Assembly (NCBI GenBank): GCA_033725935.1
Contig: MU867065.1
Location: 558,001 to 622,000 of the forward strand
Source of the DNA: Cladorrhinum sp. PSN259
Taxonomy: Eukaryota > Ascomycota > Sordariomycetes > Sordariales > Podosporaceae
Direction: 5' to 3'
Length of the DNA: 64,000 nucleotides
Positions within the stretch are counted from its first letter, which is position 1. Each line of letters begins with the position of its first letter. Below the pieces are notes generated by a model that saw only the letters and a list, made by a program, of their open reading frames with translations, was not told where the DNA came from and made no database searches. Position numbers and translations under genes: made by a program. This document shows, piece by piece, positions 21,509 through 35,148 of the stretch.

Positions 21509-24500
21509 CGTGGAGGTAACGTGGATTCGTGAGGGGTGGGTGACGTGCACTGTCAAAAGCCCAAGACTGTCCACGAGGCTGAGTGTGGGCGTTCCAGGCG
21601 GACAGGGATGGCAGGGGTTTGCAGGTTGCAAGGGTGTCCTTGATTGATGGTGGCCCGCTGTTGGGGTCGCGACCGGGGATGCGTTGCGCGATCAGCGGCT
21701 TTCCGGACTCTGGGCTTGTCTGGCTGTGGAAATGCCCTGCAATGCTGAGAGCATACGGTGCCAAGATCAACCGTCCAATAGGCGCAGAGGGAGCCTTGGG
21801 AATGGGCAGCGGACAACTCCGGCGAGGGAAATGCCTCGGGCGAAGAAGTTTTTGAGAAAAGTTAAAGATGCAAAGAACTGGCGATTCAAGAGTCTGTGGG
21901 TGCTCTTGTGATTTTTGTTGCGGGTGCAAGTGTGTCTCTGTCACTCTTTCGACACGAGAGTCACTTCCTCCTGTCACAGGCGCAGGGGTGGTACCAAGTG
22001 ACAAGTCGGTCCAAGCAGACGGCGCGGTGGCAATCCCGGGGTGTGGTTAGTGGGGCGCTTTTTCGAGGCCGGTTGCTGGGAGTTGCAGATGGCTGATAAT
22101 CACGAAGAATATCAATCTGCACTTGTACAAAATTTTCTGCTGATGAAAAAAACCGAGAAAGATGTGATGACTCGCCCGTAACAAGGGAACGACTTTGGAG
22201 GTAGAAATAAAAGGTCGGTTTTGGACACGAGGCGGTGATAAGCGAATTGGCCGGCAAAGATGAGACGAAATGTCGATGGTATTTCGCTGATGGAGTTAAT
22301 TGTTCCTTAAAGCCACGCCGGTGAAAAGTAGCGATAAACCCCAGATCGGCAGCCGATTATGGAGATACGAGTCAGATAGTGGACCGAGCGACACCGCGAT
22401 GCGTCTGGCCAGTTCGAGATGGAAGATGGCACAATTAACGTGGAGACGCGGAGTTGCAGCGGTCGAGATGGGTCCCAAATGCCGAGAGAGAGCCGGTGGG
22501 TAGTTGTTGATTAAGTCGGTAGTATGGAGTGGACCGAACCGGCGGACGCGAGTGACCGTAATTAAGAAATGCAAATGCAGAACTTGAAAATAAGAAAAAG
22601 AAAAAGAAAAAACAGAAGAAAAAACAGAAATGGAAGTCTGTGTGTGTGTTTGTCGCAACGATTTCGTTTCCTGTCGTCGTCGAGGGGGCTTCAGACCAGC
22701 TTTAATACAGACAAACTTCAAATCGGGATGGCGGGTAGATTTGGCCGGGGTAATAGCGAACAGTCGCGCGCCAAAGATGGAAAAATAAGCTGGCGGCTGT
22801 TTGCTTCTAGGGCGCTCGTTTGAGTGTTAGAGCTGTCGCCAGTGCAACTTGTCAGCGAGCTTCCAGGGGATTGATTCGTGGTGGGCGTCTCCTGTTGCAG
22901 CGGTAAAGGAGGGGCGAAGCAGGGACGGGAAGGTGGGGCGCGCGTGCAGAGTCAGAGACGATGCGAATCGTCCAATGAAACCACGTAAACAACCAAACAT
23001 GCAAAATCAGAGGATCGAGAAATGTTTGGGGCTTGACGTCTTTTGCTCTTGGATTTGCAGCGGTGATGATGATGATGATATAAAATAGTTGATGACGGGC
23101 GCACAAGCAGAGATTTGTAGGCATCACAAATCTTCACCGTCCTTGTTTGAGGGAGCAAGAGCAGGAAATGATTAATTGCGACTTACACAGCAAAAGTCGG
23201 CAATGAACCGAGGGAGAGAGAGAGATATCCTCTAGATTCGTTTGCACTTGCCCCCCTTTCTTGGACAATGGAACCGGCCTTGATCGCGGGGAATGGCTTG
23301 TCTCTTGGACGAGAATATTGAAGACAGGACTCGAAAGGGACCGAGGTGAGGTGGAACCGAGTCAAGGAATCCGTCGGTAATATCGAAGCTCGATCCAAGG
23401 AATTTAGTGTATAAAGAATGGCTTCATAGATGCCAGCCCAAAGGGGGGGATAGGGAGCATGCGACTTTATCATGACAAGGGATCTTCTTTACGGACTGTC
23501 ACCGGCCGCTTGGGTGCGTGTGTAAGTGTGTGTGGTAGCATCGGTCAAAGCTCAACAATTAGACACCGATGATCCGTGGAACCGAGCCAGAGGGGGGAAT
23601 GGTTTCTTTTCCCGAGTGCCAGCAGCGAATGCATCTGTGCCCTTTTTCGCCCTGAATTGGCTGTAGAGATGCATCCCATCCATGTCGTTATTCAACGTCG
23701 TGCATAACTCCCGAGATGAATGGCTGGTAAACAATTGCATGCAAGTTTTTCGAATTGCCAGCAAGCCACTGTCCCATGGCTGTTATTGGTTGATTGGAAG
23801 CCAGACGTTCAGACATGAAACAAGCGAGGGGTAGTTTGTGTGCCTTCCGAAAACGGATTGATCCCAGAAGGGTAAGAGCAGCAGCTAAGGCGATGTCAGG
23901 GGTTAGGGGTACACTTCAACATTGATAGTTGCATATCTCGATCTTATCATCCAGTGGTTTTTCATTGCGTGTTGTCCACCAGTCGTGAGTCACAGGAGAT
24001 AACGGTGCTGCAGAGTTGATGATCAGCAGGTAGTTGAGCAGCAAGTTTTGCAGCCCAATCACGCGGCAAATGGATCAGATTGGAACCACATGGGAACGTG
24101 GGAACTTGCCCAAAAAGATAATGGCCCAAGAAGCACCCGCAGAAAATAGCCTCACGGGTGTTTGCTGGCAATTTTGATTAAACTTGGCAACAGCAATGTG
24201 GCGGTCTGAACTGTCGCAACCCGCAATTGGCCACTTCCCAAGGGCTGTCAACAGTTGACAGTGCATCCCTTCCAGTTTTCTAGACCCGAACAAACCGTGG
24301 CGATATTATTGCTCAGATGCCCAACCTCAACATTCCAACATTCTATGTAGGTAATTATCTCTTTCCGAAAATTGCCATCGAACCTGCTGCTTCCCGGCGA
24401 TCGACGACAAGAGGGGGACAGCAGTGAGCCCCGATCCCCGGAATGTCCCTGTCAAAAGAAAAGATAAGACGAGATGACATTTGTATCACCAAACACGTAC

Positions 24501-27500
24501 GCAATATTGTGTTGTGCGAGCCAACGAATATCTCAACTTGGAATGCAATGAAGCAATGGCAAGGGGGAGGGGAAAAGACGCAGGGGGAAGCTTACCCGAC
24601 GGGACAAGCAAGCTGACAAGTTGAGAGCCATCCAACTTGAGACGAGGGACCAAGTCAAAGTTTGTTAGTAGTGCGGGGTTACACAGCAGTCAACTACCGC
24701 ATGATATTTAAGGTTTACTAACAGTGGAGCTGTCCCGCGGAGAGAGGGGAAGAATAGTTGATCACTGGCAGTGGCGTAAAGGAAACTCTCCCCCTGAAAA
24801 TCTTAAACAACCGATTGCCAATGCCACATCGATGAGCCAGGAACAAATGAACTCCTGCATTACGGTGAAACGAAACGATGGAAGCCGGGGCTTGCCCAAA
24901 AAGCACAAACATCACATCAATCACATCCTGATGATCTCCTCTTTTCCAGAATTGGGAGCTCGGACTTTTACATGATGTTTGCTTCGGGTTGGTAGGAAGT
25001 TTTCTTTGTTGATGTTGGGGGCCTCGAGCTGGTGGCCATCATTATGAACCATCAACCCGGCAAAAATACAGAGTCAACGCCTGGCCACCTGCACCACGGC
25101 AATATCATGCGGCAGGCAACACTGACTGACATTCCAATTTACAGACCGCGTGTCTTTTTTGCCCGTCGCGACCCAAAATTTCATGATTGAAAGATTAGCC
25201 ATCCACCAAAACAACTGAGCAGGGGGTTTTTTTACTTGGTTACCTCCACACCCGTTACTGCAACCTTTTTTTTGGGGTGCTTTTGCCCCTGAACCCGGCA
25301 TGTTATATGTAAACTGATCACCAACAACTTGCGACAAGCCTCTTTCTTGGAATTGTTTACATCGGCTCGCCGGACGGCTGGAAGGATGGGCTTTGGCCGT
25401 AGTTGTTGTTTCGTTTTTTTGGCATATCCCGTCATTACAAGGTAGCAGTCAGGGGTAATGCAGCAAGGACCCTGAGCGTCATTCTCTGGTGTATTTTTTT
25501 CTTTCCCCGGAATAACTGCGCCTCACCTCTGCATTCGATAGGGGTTCGGTGGGTGTGGATGAGTTATCCTTTTTGGCCCCCCTTTCCGGGTAGCTACCGA
25601 GCGGCTGGTCTTTCTTTGGCCGCGCGGGCGGTGATATTTACGCATCGTTGTTCTATTCTCAAAATAAACTCTCAGGATTGATATCTCAGCTTTAAGAAAT
25701 GGCAAACAAAACAAAAGTTATCCGGAAACCGACATGTTCGGTGTCCTCCGCTTGTACCACGTTTTGTCTGTCAACAAAACAAAGGATTCGTGTTTCTTGA
25801 AACATTTTCTTTGCTCAGGGGGGTTGTACAAGGAATAAGGTCTCTGAGGATGTTTCAAGCTGTGGCTTACGACTGCACCTCTCAAAAATCCCATCACATA
25901 TCACTCATCAAAGCCACCGAAGCGAGAAAGTCAAACTTCTCACGTTCGTGTTCAAAGATCAAATTTGGTGATGAGTATCCATTCTTCGCACCAAAAAAAA
26001 GGAAGAGATAATAATAGTATGCCCTGCTACATATCTACCCGTCTGTTGTTGTATTTTTCTTCTTTCACTTGCCTTCTCGGCCGACCGAGCACACGCACAG
26101 CACACACTCACACACCCCATCTCGGCGATATAATCGGGGGAAAAAGTTTCCAAAAATGTGTGTTACATTTGACAGCTCTCCATTTTGCTTTCTCTGTACC
26201 TCCCATCCTGTAAGAAGCAAAAGAAATCGGAAACATTTCATTGGCATGTGCAATTCGTTGCCTCGGAATCGTATGTGCGCGCGCGCGAGCGGCTCAGTCA
26301 GCACAGCTTCATTTCCAGAATTACGGGTCGCGCTCCTCCAGAAGAGCCGAGGTGGTGTGGGATGGGAAGAGCATGAAGAGTCCGGCCGACCGGCCCAATT
26401 TCGTCACCCACTCCCGTTATTGCTGTGCCGGTCCGCCGTACATACGGCAATGCAAAAGCCTTATTCACACCACCCCTTTCTTACTTCTCAGGATTCGAAC
26501 AAACTTTGGTTACGTAGGCAGAAAAGTTGTGGCACGGAGAATAACCCGGAGGCCCCGCCGGTCAACTAATCCGGCACTTGTTTCCATCTCATCGGCCCCC
26601 AAAGGAGGGAATCGGAAAATCTGGTGCGGGACTCGAGAGCCTTTCACGGTGATTGGTTGGTGTCACCGTTGGTTCCATCATGTCCTGCATCGAAAAAAAA
26701 CTTGGATGTTGATGGATGGATGAGTTCTGACCAATTGACTGCCCAAATTGTTGAAAAACTAAAACACCGACAGACCGCCGAGAGTAGCCGAATAGCTGGT
26801 ATACCGTGGCTGTGTTCATGCAAGATGCGTAATGTTTTAAGATTCTTCTACGTGGGTGTGGCTAGCACGCGTTCGATGATTTGCGAGACGATGTCTCAGA
26901 TGGACACCATCAACTTGCTCCGGGAGAGAGGCCGGCCAACATCATATGGAGTTGGAAGCATTTCGTTGGATGGTGAATGACCTCAGCTGGAGATGAAAGT
27001 GGATGTCGCACGTAACGTTCTGGTTGAGCTGGGTTGTCATGTAACCGTTACTGCAACACCGACCACAACATCAACTGGTCCCGAGACTCACAATTTCATG
27101 TGGCCCAATTGTATGTAGGGAGCAGGCATGTTTGAGGCGACGGCGATATTTTCTTTGGTGTTGCTGTGCTTCCAGATGGGGAGGGGTGGCTGCTCCTGCA
27201 CCCGCCCGTGGGGTGTACAAGACAATGTGCAACGTCCTGGTGCGTCGTGTCCATGTCGCATGCAATATCCAAGCCTGAAAACATGACATTTGCAATGGCA
27301 TCTTGAATGTTGGATGTCGTTGAAAGTGGGTGTCATCTCATCTCCGTTGCTGAAGCTTGCGAATATACAGGGGGTTCCTGTCACTGTTCAGTGGGGTCGA
27401 GGGTCTCACAGCCCCCGCTCTCGCCGTTTTCCCCGACAAACGTCATTCATGCACCCCACATGGGAGCTTGGAAGCTCCCTCCTCCATCGGAGATTTTCCC

Positions 27501-29360
27501 CCGATTCGTTTTGCTTCAGCCACACTCAAGCTGCTGAGAGATGCAAGGAAAATTTGGTCGTTGAGCCACGGAGCAGCTTCCGTGCACAGTTGAGCAGACT
27601 CCCATCTCTTCCAGGTTCTCACCACCGGATCGCGGGTCGGCCGAGGCTCATGTGTTGTCTGTGTGTTCAGATGAACAGGCCCATTGTCGAGACCATCACA
27701 ACCTGGAACCAAGGAAGCCAAGAAAAATCCACTGGGAGGCCTACGATACAACCCCTAACCAAAAAACCAGAACCAACAATCGAAACTCAGCAGTTGCACC
27801 AGTCGGCCGCAAGGTAACCTAGAAATCTTTCATTTCGCAATTCTAGCAACAAAAAAGGTTTCCAAAAGCTCACATCATTTTTTTTACTCATCCCTCTCTC
27901 GATCGACAGCAGGTCAGACCAGATCAGACCCCTCGGCGCCTGGCCTGTTGTACAACCCGCGGGGAAGCCCAAACACGAGCCATATCCACATCCACTTACC
28001 CGCTTCGTGCTTTAGAATAGCTTGCTCGTAAATTATTTCTCAGAATGTTCTGGGCCAGACCTAGACTACGACCTTGGAAAAAAAAGTCGGTCGATCGAAT
28101 TGGTTGGCCATTTTTATCAACGCCCATTGCTAAAGCGGGACGGTATTAGCGGGGGCCTTGGTGCGGCGGCTATCAGGGTGCAGATGAGATGAGAATGCAG
28201 ATCTAGATCTGGGTTCTGAGTTGTATCGCCGAAATGGGAAAAGTGGGGCGTGCAGTGTCGTCGAGTAGTGAATGCATGCATCGAGACTTGATTGAAAAGA
28301 TTGAGTGTTGTGAACAAGAATAGATTTAAGTGAGTTAGGAACTGATCTTTTGTCGGCACATGGTTCTGCTCTTCGATCAGCTATCCACAGGTGTGTGTGG
28401 TGTCATTGAAAAGATTGTATTCAGCAGTGAAGTACGAATACTATCAAACCGATGGATACCTATCTGGCATTGATGTATTCTTCTTTTAAAAAAAACCCTG
28501 TCTTATCAGAGTATTTACGAAATGTATAAGAAACCTTTTAAAAAGTAAATGGCCACCCCTTAGTCAAACCTTTTTACCATGATATACCGTAGGCTCAAGT
28601 TTCTACCTTGTTTATATGTACCAAACACCACTAGTCCCTCCTTTCGTTCTCTGAGACCAAACATGTACCCATTCAGATGTTTAAACTCGAGTATGGAATA
28701 TACATATACGCCAGAGTGACTCTTAGGCTAAAAAAATATGTAATGAATTTTGCTACCTATGACTTTGTAGATAGCCAAGGAAATATGTGAGTTCAGCCTC
28801 TCCCCTCTGGTTTCTCGACATCAGGGAATCAAGATACGACTACAAGTCTGCCTCAACTGCCACGCCACAGAAAGCTCTGCACTTCAGGTAAATGAAGAAT
28901 ATAGAGAGAGAGCCTGAGAGCAGGCCTCCGACAGCGGACTGAGCCGCCGCTGGTGCGGGGCCGGAACCTCCCAGCGGCGTAGCTTATGTACGATCTCCTA
29001 CCTACCACACTAGGCATTCCATGCAGCAAACTGTAGCACAACAGAGCAGTACGAGCGGCCGTTCAGGCTGTGACATTATGCACATTGCTTGGTCATTTGT
29101 GTCACTGATCAGACATGGCTTATGATTTGAAGGATACCAAAAACTCAAGAGGTTGGTCAAGTGTATCATGACTCTGCACGAGAGAGGGGGCCTAGGGTGT
29201 GTGACAGCAAGAGCCCTTTTGGAATAACACACCCTTCCCCCCATGTCAAGCCCTGCAAAGTTATCGAATTGAGAGTGGGTAGTTCCGGATTTGGATGAGA
29301 ATGTGTTTTTGATCGGTTGTTTCACGACATGATACTCATATATGCACCCAGCCCCGTTTT

Positions 29361-29432
29361 CTGCATCATTTGCAGTGTAGACTCAAGAGTGTTGCCATTT
29401 TTCTGCATTGCAGGGTAGACTCAAGAGTGTTG
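29361..29432. repeat. short near-tandem duplication
   Basis: Two copies of a segment of about 30 bp, from CTGCAT to GTAGACTCAAGAGTGTTG, at 29361-29394 and 29403-29432, separated by 8 bp and differing by a few bases. Confidence 0.8.
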
Positions 29433-31620
29433 TCAGCGGTTCTATTCCGAGCCTGCCGCTGTGTCATTGTGAGTGGTGATATGTATGATCTCCAGTACAT
29501 GATCCGAGATTGACATCAGACCAAAAAAGATGACAAGCGCGATACCTAAGCGATGGGATTGGGGGTCTGTTCTCTTTTGCCAAGATTGCAACGTTTGTTT
29601 CTTTGTTTATTACAGCAGCGACTCGGATTCGCTGTAGTGTAGGTATGTCCGGACTCTGGAACGGCAGGGAAAAAGCCCCCAACGGCGCGCGTGTCTGATG
29701 AGCGATCGGGTGAAGCGGACCGCCACAAACGGCCCGCGGATTACGGTCGAACATCGATATTTTTTTCGGAATACACAAATTCCTTCAAATTGAATCCCAT
29801 GCAAATGGAACTCAAGGATTGCACGCCATACCATGTTTGTGATTAGACCTGTCTTGTAAGGGTGTGTATCTATTTTTGAGCGACTCCTCCACTGTCAATC
29901 CTGCGAATCTGAAGCGAATCTAAACAAAAACCAAACAATGAACAGACATGATCTCTGCCGCCCAACAGTTACATTCTGGGGAATCTCGTACTTGGCACCG
30001 GAACAGATGTATTACCATTTGGTTCAATTGGGTCAAATAAGGAAATAAAAACACACAATGCAGGGTCCAGAGTTACTGAAACGAAACCGAAGAAGAAAAA
30101 ACAGTCACAATGGTTAATGCCACATATCCGCAGATGAATATGCATCCACATAGTGTACGACATGAGAAGGAATCCGGAAAGCCAAGCATCCGCTGCACCT
30201 TCAATGTCGTGTAATACCGTGACTGGTGGCGGTGAAGAGAGATTTGAAGCTTGGTGTTGTTCTCCCCCACAGATTTCCAACCGCGGTTCGGCTCCCAATT
30301 GGTTCCGCCTGCCGCGTGCATTCCGCTGCTAAATTTGACACCTTCATCGTCATTGGAGGATGCAACAGTTTGGCATGCTTGGCGCATGGCGGGTATCGAG
30401 ATTGCCGCGAGATTGATCGATCGAGATTATTATTAGGCGCTAAACCAATGTGTTAGCCGCCCGCAGCTTTAACGCTCGGTGGCGCTTCTGCCGCCGTTGC
30501 ATCTGATGCATTGCTGTGATGCCGTTGGCTGCTTCCGGATTCTGGCAGATTGGCTGCGAGGCACCAGACTTGATTTCCATTCCAAGTGAAGAAAGTGCGC
30601 ATTGACTGCTAGTTGATCAATGCTTTCGTTGTCCAGACAGTACCCTCCCAATGTTTACTCACCGTGACCCCTTTCAGATGAGTGCGGTCTTCCTCGTGAA
30701 TGACTCTGGTATTCAGCGCCGGTCAAAGTAAAAGAAGAAGCATGGTGGGTATAGCCGTGATTTCACTGCTACGGAAAGTTACAAGAAACATGATACAGAA
30801 GTTCTCTGAGTATCCGAAGGAGTCACCGCATAGAATCCTGCCGGCGATGGAGATGTCACTAACAAACAGAAATTGGGAGAGGCTTAAAGAAGGCTCTGAA
30901 TGTTCTTGTAACAAGACGTACCCAATCCTATAAAGGAGCATACTCGTTCTCAGAAAGAAACCATCATGAACAGTAGCAAAAGACTCTTAGGCATAAAAGG
31001 ACATCTTCCAGTTCCCACGCACTCTCAGATTAGTACTTTCTCCTTCTTCAAGGATTAGTCTTGTAGCTATAGAGACGTGATCAATACACCATCGTTGCAC
31101 TATCCTATTGGTACCTTTCCTGTACATTATCTCTCTGGTGGATCATATCTCTTTACAGTTCTCTTTCATCATCAGACTCTGAACATTGTTCCGACCATGA
31201 AGAAGACTCTTAGACCAATATGGTAAAAAAAAACCAAAGATTTGGCGGTTTTGACCACTGTGATGGAGCCAAACTAGATAGTTGATGGTAATAAAAGACA
31301 TTTGCCGTGCATGACCAAGTCGGATTCCTTCAGATTACGTTGATGGATACCATAAGGGGTGGATGGTAGGTATATACAGATAAACTCTCTCAGAAATAAC
31401 TATCATTATGACAAGTCAACACCAAAGGGGCATTTAGTTACATGTATATGACAATCATCCCAACAGATTCTATTCAATCTTGGATCCAATGCAACGGCTA
31501 CCCTTCTCGTAACTACCCCAGATGGCAAAGTACACACTTCCTATGCTCTCACCCACCTAACCCAACTCCACCCATGGCCCAAACCGACATGAGCCCCAAT
31601 CTGTCCTCAAAAGAAACATC

Positions 31621-31693
31621 GGCCGGCTGGTGTAGTGGTTATCACGTTTGTCTCACACACAAAAGGTGCCAGGTTCGATCCCTGGGTCGGTCA
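31621..31693 (+). tRNA. tRNA-Val (anticodon CAC)
   Basis: A 73-nt cloverleaf. The acceptor GGCCGGC pairs with GTCGGTC (two G-U pairs), with discriminator A. The A-box-like D arm is TGGTGTAGTGGTTATCA. The anticodon arm TTTGT-CTCACAC-ACAAA gives anticodon CAC, reading GUG valine. The T arm CCAGG-TTCGATC-CCTGG contains the B box GGTTCGATCCC. There is no intron. A short T run downstream (near 31730) may terminate RNA polymerase III. Confidence 0.96.
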
Positions 31694-32051
31694 AGATTAC
31701 CTGCTTTCCCTGAGCAACAATTCATTTTTGTGACTTTTCCTTCCTCTTTTTCTTTTCTGAAATCCCTTCTTTTTGCCATTGTACCCTACTCACCTGACAA
31801 ATAAGCCTCTCTCTCCTATTTAGTGTCAAGCAGAGCAATCAACAAACATCCAAAATAACATTAAAAATTACAATACGACCACACTACCTAAATTAAATGT
31901 TATAATAGAAGACGGAGCAAAATCTATTCACAAAGTCACGCAATCTCATCGCTCATTACTTGTACCCATTCCCCGTTCCAAATCTCCAAAAAACGAACAG
32001 ATTCTAGATCTCTTTGGGCGCGGGTATTTCAAAATATGATGTAAACTATTG
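31694..32051. other. intergenic, no gene seen
   Basis: AT-rich flank between the tRNA gene and the 3' end of the small cysteine protein gene. Confidence 0.5.
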
Positions 32052-32666
32052 CTACCACCTCCCCACATTCCCATCCATGAATTTCTTCAGTAATTCCTCC
32101 TCTTGAACTTGAACCTCGTTCTTTTCATCACCATCCATCTCCTCTTTACTTCCTCCCTCTCCCCCACTCCCATTCCCATACACCTGTTGCACCTTCCTGT
32201 CCAACTCACAACTCCCATTCTGACTCCCGCTCCTACTCCCACTCCTGCTCAGACTGCCCCTTTTAAACTTTTCCTCAGCATCCCGTAACAACCCCGCCAT
32301 CTTTTCCTTGAGCTTAGTCGAGTCCTTCCTCTTCCCAACAGCAGGTCTACTCTTCTCAGAACCCTCCTCTGAAGAAGTTCGCGCGCTCGTTCTTGTTTCT
32401 GCACAAACCCGACATCTATCCCTCGCCCTCTCCTTGAATTCCTCTGGCGCTTCGGTGACCGGTGCGTTTTTTTTGTGTTCCAGTGGCGTGTCCAGTTCCC
32501 AGCATTGGCTCTGGAGGGAGGAAGGGGACATCAGGTGGGCGAAGGCGCACTTGATTAGGGTTGGTTCCGGGTGGAGGATTGCATTGCATTTGTTGTTGGG
32601 GTCTAAATTTGGGACTGGGAGGGGCCGGTTGCACGTTATTGGAGTGTGGTATTGGTGATGACACAT
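32052..32666 (-). CDS. conserved-type small protein with N-terminal cysteine cluster
   Basis: A single-exon 204-aa protein that begins MCHHQYHTPITCNRPLP. Cysteines at about 2, 12, 27, 40, 55, 85 and 88, with nearby histidines, suggest a small zinc-binding unit. The MC start and spaced C/H pattern recall a group of uncharacterised filamentous-fungal proteins. The C-terminal half is charged, Ser/Lys/Glu-rich and probably disordered, with an RSGSRSGS repeat and an acidic end. No signal peptide is present, so it is probably intracellular. Function unknown. Composition and the sharp contrast between the two halves argue for a real gene. Confidence 0.68.
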   Translation of the reverse strand: MCHHQYHTPITCNRPLPVPNLDPNNKCNAILHPEPTLIKCAFAHLMSPSSLQSQCWELDTPLEHKKNAPVTEAPEEFKERARDRCRVCAETRTSARTSSEEGSEKSRPAVGKRKDSTKLKEKMAGLLRDAEEKFKRGSLSRSGSRSGSQNGSCELDRKVQQVYGNGSGGEGGSKEEMDGDEKNEVQVQEEELLKKFMDGNVGRW

Positions 32667-33291
32667 TTATTTTTATTTTTCTTCTCTTTTTTTTCTTTTT
32701 TGAGAGATGATGACACCGGCTGTTGTGAGAATTGGAAGTGTGTGTGTCTCTCGGTGCCGGTGGTTTTGGCGGGGAAGTATTGACTATCGATTCGGTGGCG
32801 GATGTGTTTAATGTTGAAACGGTACTGGTGGAGGTTTGGGAGCAAGTTTATATTCTTTTGGCAATGAATCTGCCCGGAATGGGGAAGTAGATGCGTTGTC
32901 AGGGTAGTTGGCTGGTTTTACAACAGCAGTTAAACTGCCTTTGAGACGAATTGGCCGTGGGGATCAAAGTTGATGGATGAGATGATGCTCAGATTGCAAT
33001 TGGAAAAGGCGGGCCTCGACACAGTGGTCGGTAGATCTCGATCCATTTTTGAGTTTCCGAAAACCGTCATCCGGTATCAACTCGGTAACCCTGCTGACCA
33101 ACCCCGGGGGCACAGCTGCCATATCTGCTCATCCTTCGTTTCGAATGACCACGAGGCATTACCTACCATTCCACCACTGCCTCTTTGTTCACCGTCAGAC
33201 GCACGCGGAACTAGTTCCATGGCTATACTTGTCCCATTGCGCCTCCCTGTTCTGTTGGCAATGATGGCATCCTCCTCACCATGGTATCCAC
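32667..33291. other. intergenic, no gene seen
   Basis: Promoter side of the small cysteine protein and 3' flank of the AlkB gene. A plus-strand open frame at 32970-33317 has no features. Confidence 0.5.
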
Positions 33292-34418
33292 TTAGTCCCT
33301 CATCTGCCTCACATTGAGGTTGATACGCTTATTCTTCATCCAGCCCCTCCACTCCTCGTACTTTGCGCTCTCCTCCTCTTCGTCACCCTCGGCCGGCCAA
33401 TCTTCCAGATAATCCGGGCAAGTCCACTTCATGACCTTGGGAACCCCATGCCACGCGAACCTTGACTCCTTGGTCATATAGATGGCGTCGCCGGACCTCA
33501 CCCTCAGTAGCAAAAATTCCTTCTCCCCGTTCCCGAACCCAGCAGCCTTCTTTTCCTCATCCGTCATCTTGCCCAAATCATTGGGCGCAATCATGAACAG
33601 CGAGTCACATCCAAAACTGAGCGATACCAGGCCCTTGTCCGTTTCTTCCGAGACATCGCGGTGCATCATCATGGTGTCACCAGGAGTATAAAAGTTGACG
33701 ATGGCAGCTTGTGCTTTGGTTTCTGGAAAGAGGGTCTCCAGGAAGGTGGCGACGTCCACGGGGAATTGAGGAGGCAGTTCTCCTGGGTAGATTCGGTTGG
33801 TCCAGTCATACTGTCCACCGAGGGTGACCCAGTGAAGTCGGCGCTCGAGGACTTGCTTGATGGTTAGGGGTTTGTGGACTGAAGGGTCTTTGGGTGTAAA
33901 TGTGATAGGCGATGAACGTGGGTATGAGAAAAAGGAGGCGCCATCTTCCGGATATGGGACGTCATAATGAAGGTGAAGGTTGGTTTGGTGTGTTGGATGG
34001 CTCAGATCTCGGTGGACGAGATGATGCAGGAGAATCTTTTGAACTTCTGGGGGAACGAGTGAGGGAACAACGAGCAGGCCTAAAGGGAGACGTCTCAGTA
34101 AGATCTCAGCATAAGATTGGTGTCGAAGTGGAAATAGGTACCTGGAAGCAGAGGATGATAGTAGATGGGTGCATCCTTCTCCACTCGTATTTCAGGCCCT
34201 TCACTAGGACAAACGTGTTTGAAGGACTCGTTCAAAGTTTGGGCGGAAATGGTGCCGGCAACATGGAATTCTGCCCTCTTCTCATCGCACAGCAAATCGT
34301 CAATCTCGCCGCTACTCAGCAGGTCTTTCTGCTCTGTCCTGGAAAAAGTCTTCCATGTAGCCCGCAGCTCATCTGAAGGCTGCTCATGGGCATCTAAATC
34401 TTTAATGTCGACTGTCAT
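33292..34418 (-). CDS. abh1: AlkB-family 2-oxoglutarate/Fe(II) dioxygenase (ABH1/ALKBH1-like)
   Basis: Two exons, 34142-34418 and 33292-34079, join through a GTACCT donor and a CCCTTTAG acceptor to a 354-aa protein. The start at 34418 (MTVDIKDLDAH) has A at -3. The join yields YYHPLLPGLLVVPSLVPPEV. Next come VTLGGQYDWTNR and NFYTPGDTMMMHRDVSEETD, with the HxD iron ligands at His232 and Asp234. The distal histidine is His303 in SRFAWHGVPKV, and RINLNVRQM supplies the 2-oxoglutarate arginine. These enzymes oxidatively demethylate methylated bases in DNA or RNA; ALKBH1-like members act on tRNA and DNA in nucleus and mitochondria. The gene is divergent from CDC2. Confidence 0.92.
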
Positions 34419-35148
34419 TCTTTCTTCTTGAATTTTGATGTGTAACGCATGCATGCACTTTTGAAATGACATGCACAAAAAAAAAAGATTGCCCCTCACT
34501 TCACGCGTTTCTCGCTGTCAGTCAGTGCAGCTGTTGCTGCAGTGGATGGAACCTGGGCTGTGAGGGGAGGGGACGTCCCGCACCAATGGTTAAGGCAGTG
34601 GGGCAGACAAAGTGGGGCCGTCTGCCAAGGTGGGGTGGGACAGCCTCGACGCGATCTTTTGTTTGGTCGCGTCGACGGGATCCGTTTCTATGGCTGCCAA
34701 TTTGTTGATCAACTTTGGAAACCCTGAAATTTGAAGTGCCGCTTCTCTCCTGCTTCCAAACCACCACCCCGCGACCGACTGTTTGCGACGACGGGCACGA
34801 ACAACGACTCACGACCCCAACTCGAAAGAAAAAGTAAGTCCATCGATGGCGATCTTCGAATAGAAAAAAATACCCCTCATTCTTTTTTTTTCTGTTTCCT
34901 CTTCTTCTTTTCTCGACTTGCAAGGTCCCTGACTTTCGGGCCGCTATTTTATTTTGTCTCGGCATCGCTTCCCCCTCGCTCACCAACGGCTGCTGCGAAT
35001 AACTCGACCGACCATCAATTTCCACCCCGCCACTGGTGCTACCACACCGCGCTCTCGTCCTCGAATTAACGACGACAAGATTGTTGGAGTTACTGCACTT
35101 CGGCCCGTCCCTTTAAATCTTCACGACAAAACAACGAATCTAACAACA
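34419..35148. promoter_or_regulatory. divergent promoter region, AlkB / CDC2
   Basis: A 730-bp spacer between two outward-facing start codons. On the CDC2 side, a GTAAGT at 34834, a long pyrimidine tract and TTGCAAG ending at 34924 could be a 91-nt intron in the 5' UTR. A CT-rich tract, common in fungal housekeeping promoters, lies at about 34880-34920. Confidence 0.4.

Larger units (their letters stand above)
21103..31620. other. gene-free block of about 10.5 kb upstream of the cyclin
   Basis: I find no supportable protein gene. The open frames, including those of 140-220 codons (21339-22004, 26069-26569, 27290-27817), have biased, low-complexity composition without domains and overlap on both strands. 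The block has many homopolymer tracts and short simple repeats, and ends just before a tRNA gene. It does not look uniformly AT-rich, so it is not an obvious RIPped transposon island. Part of it must be the cyclin promoter and leader; the remainder may hold non-coding RNAs or cis elements that I cannot recognise. Confidence 0.45.

Noticed and set aside
21339..22004. 221-codon minus-strand open frame upstream of the cyclin
   Set aside because: Pro/Ser/His-rich text typical of GC-rich non-coding DNA, including translation of a poly-G tract as prolines.
26069..27817. Open frames of 160-175 codons in the gene-free block
   Set aside because: Random composition, overlapping frames on both strands, no signal peptide, domain or splice context.
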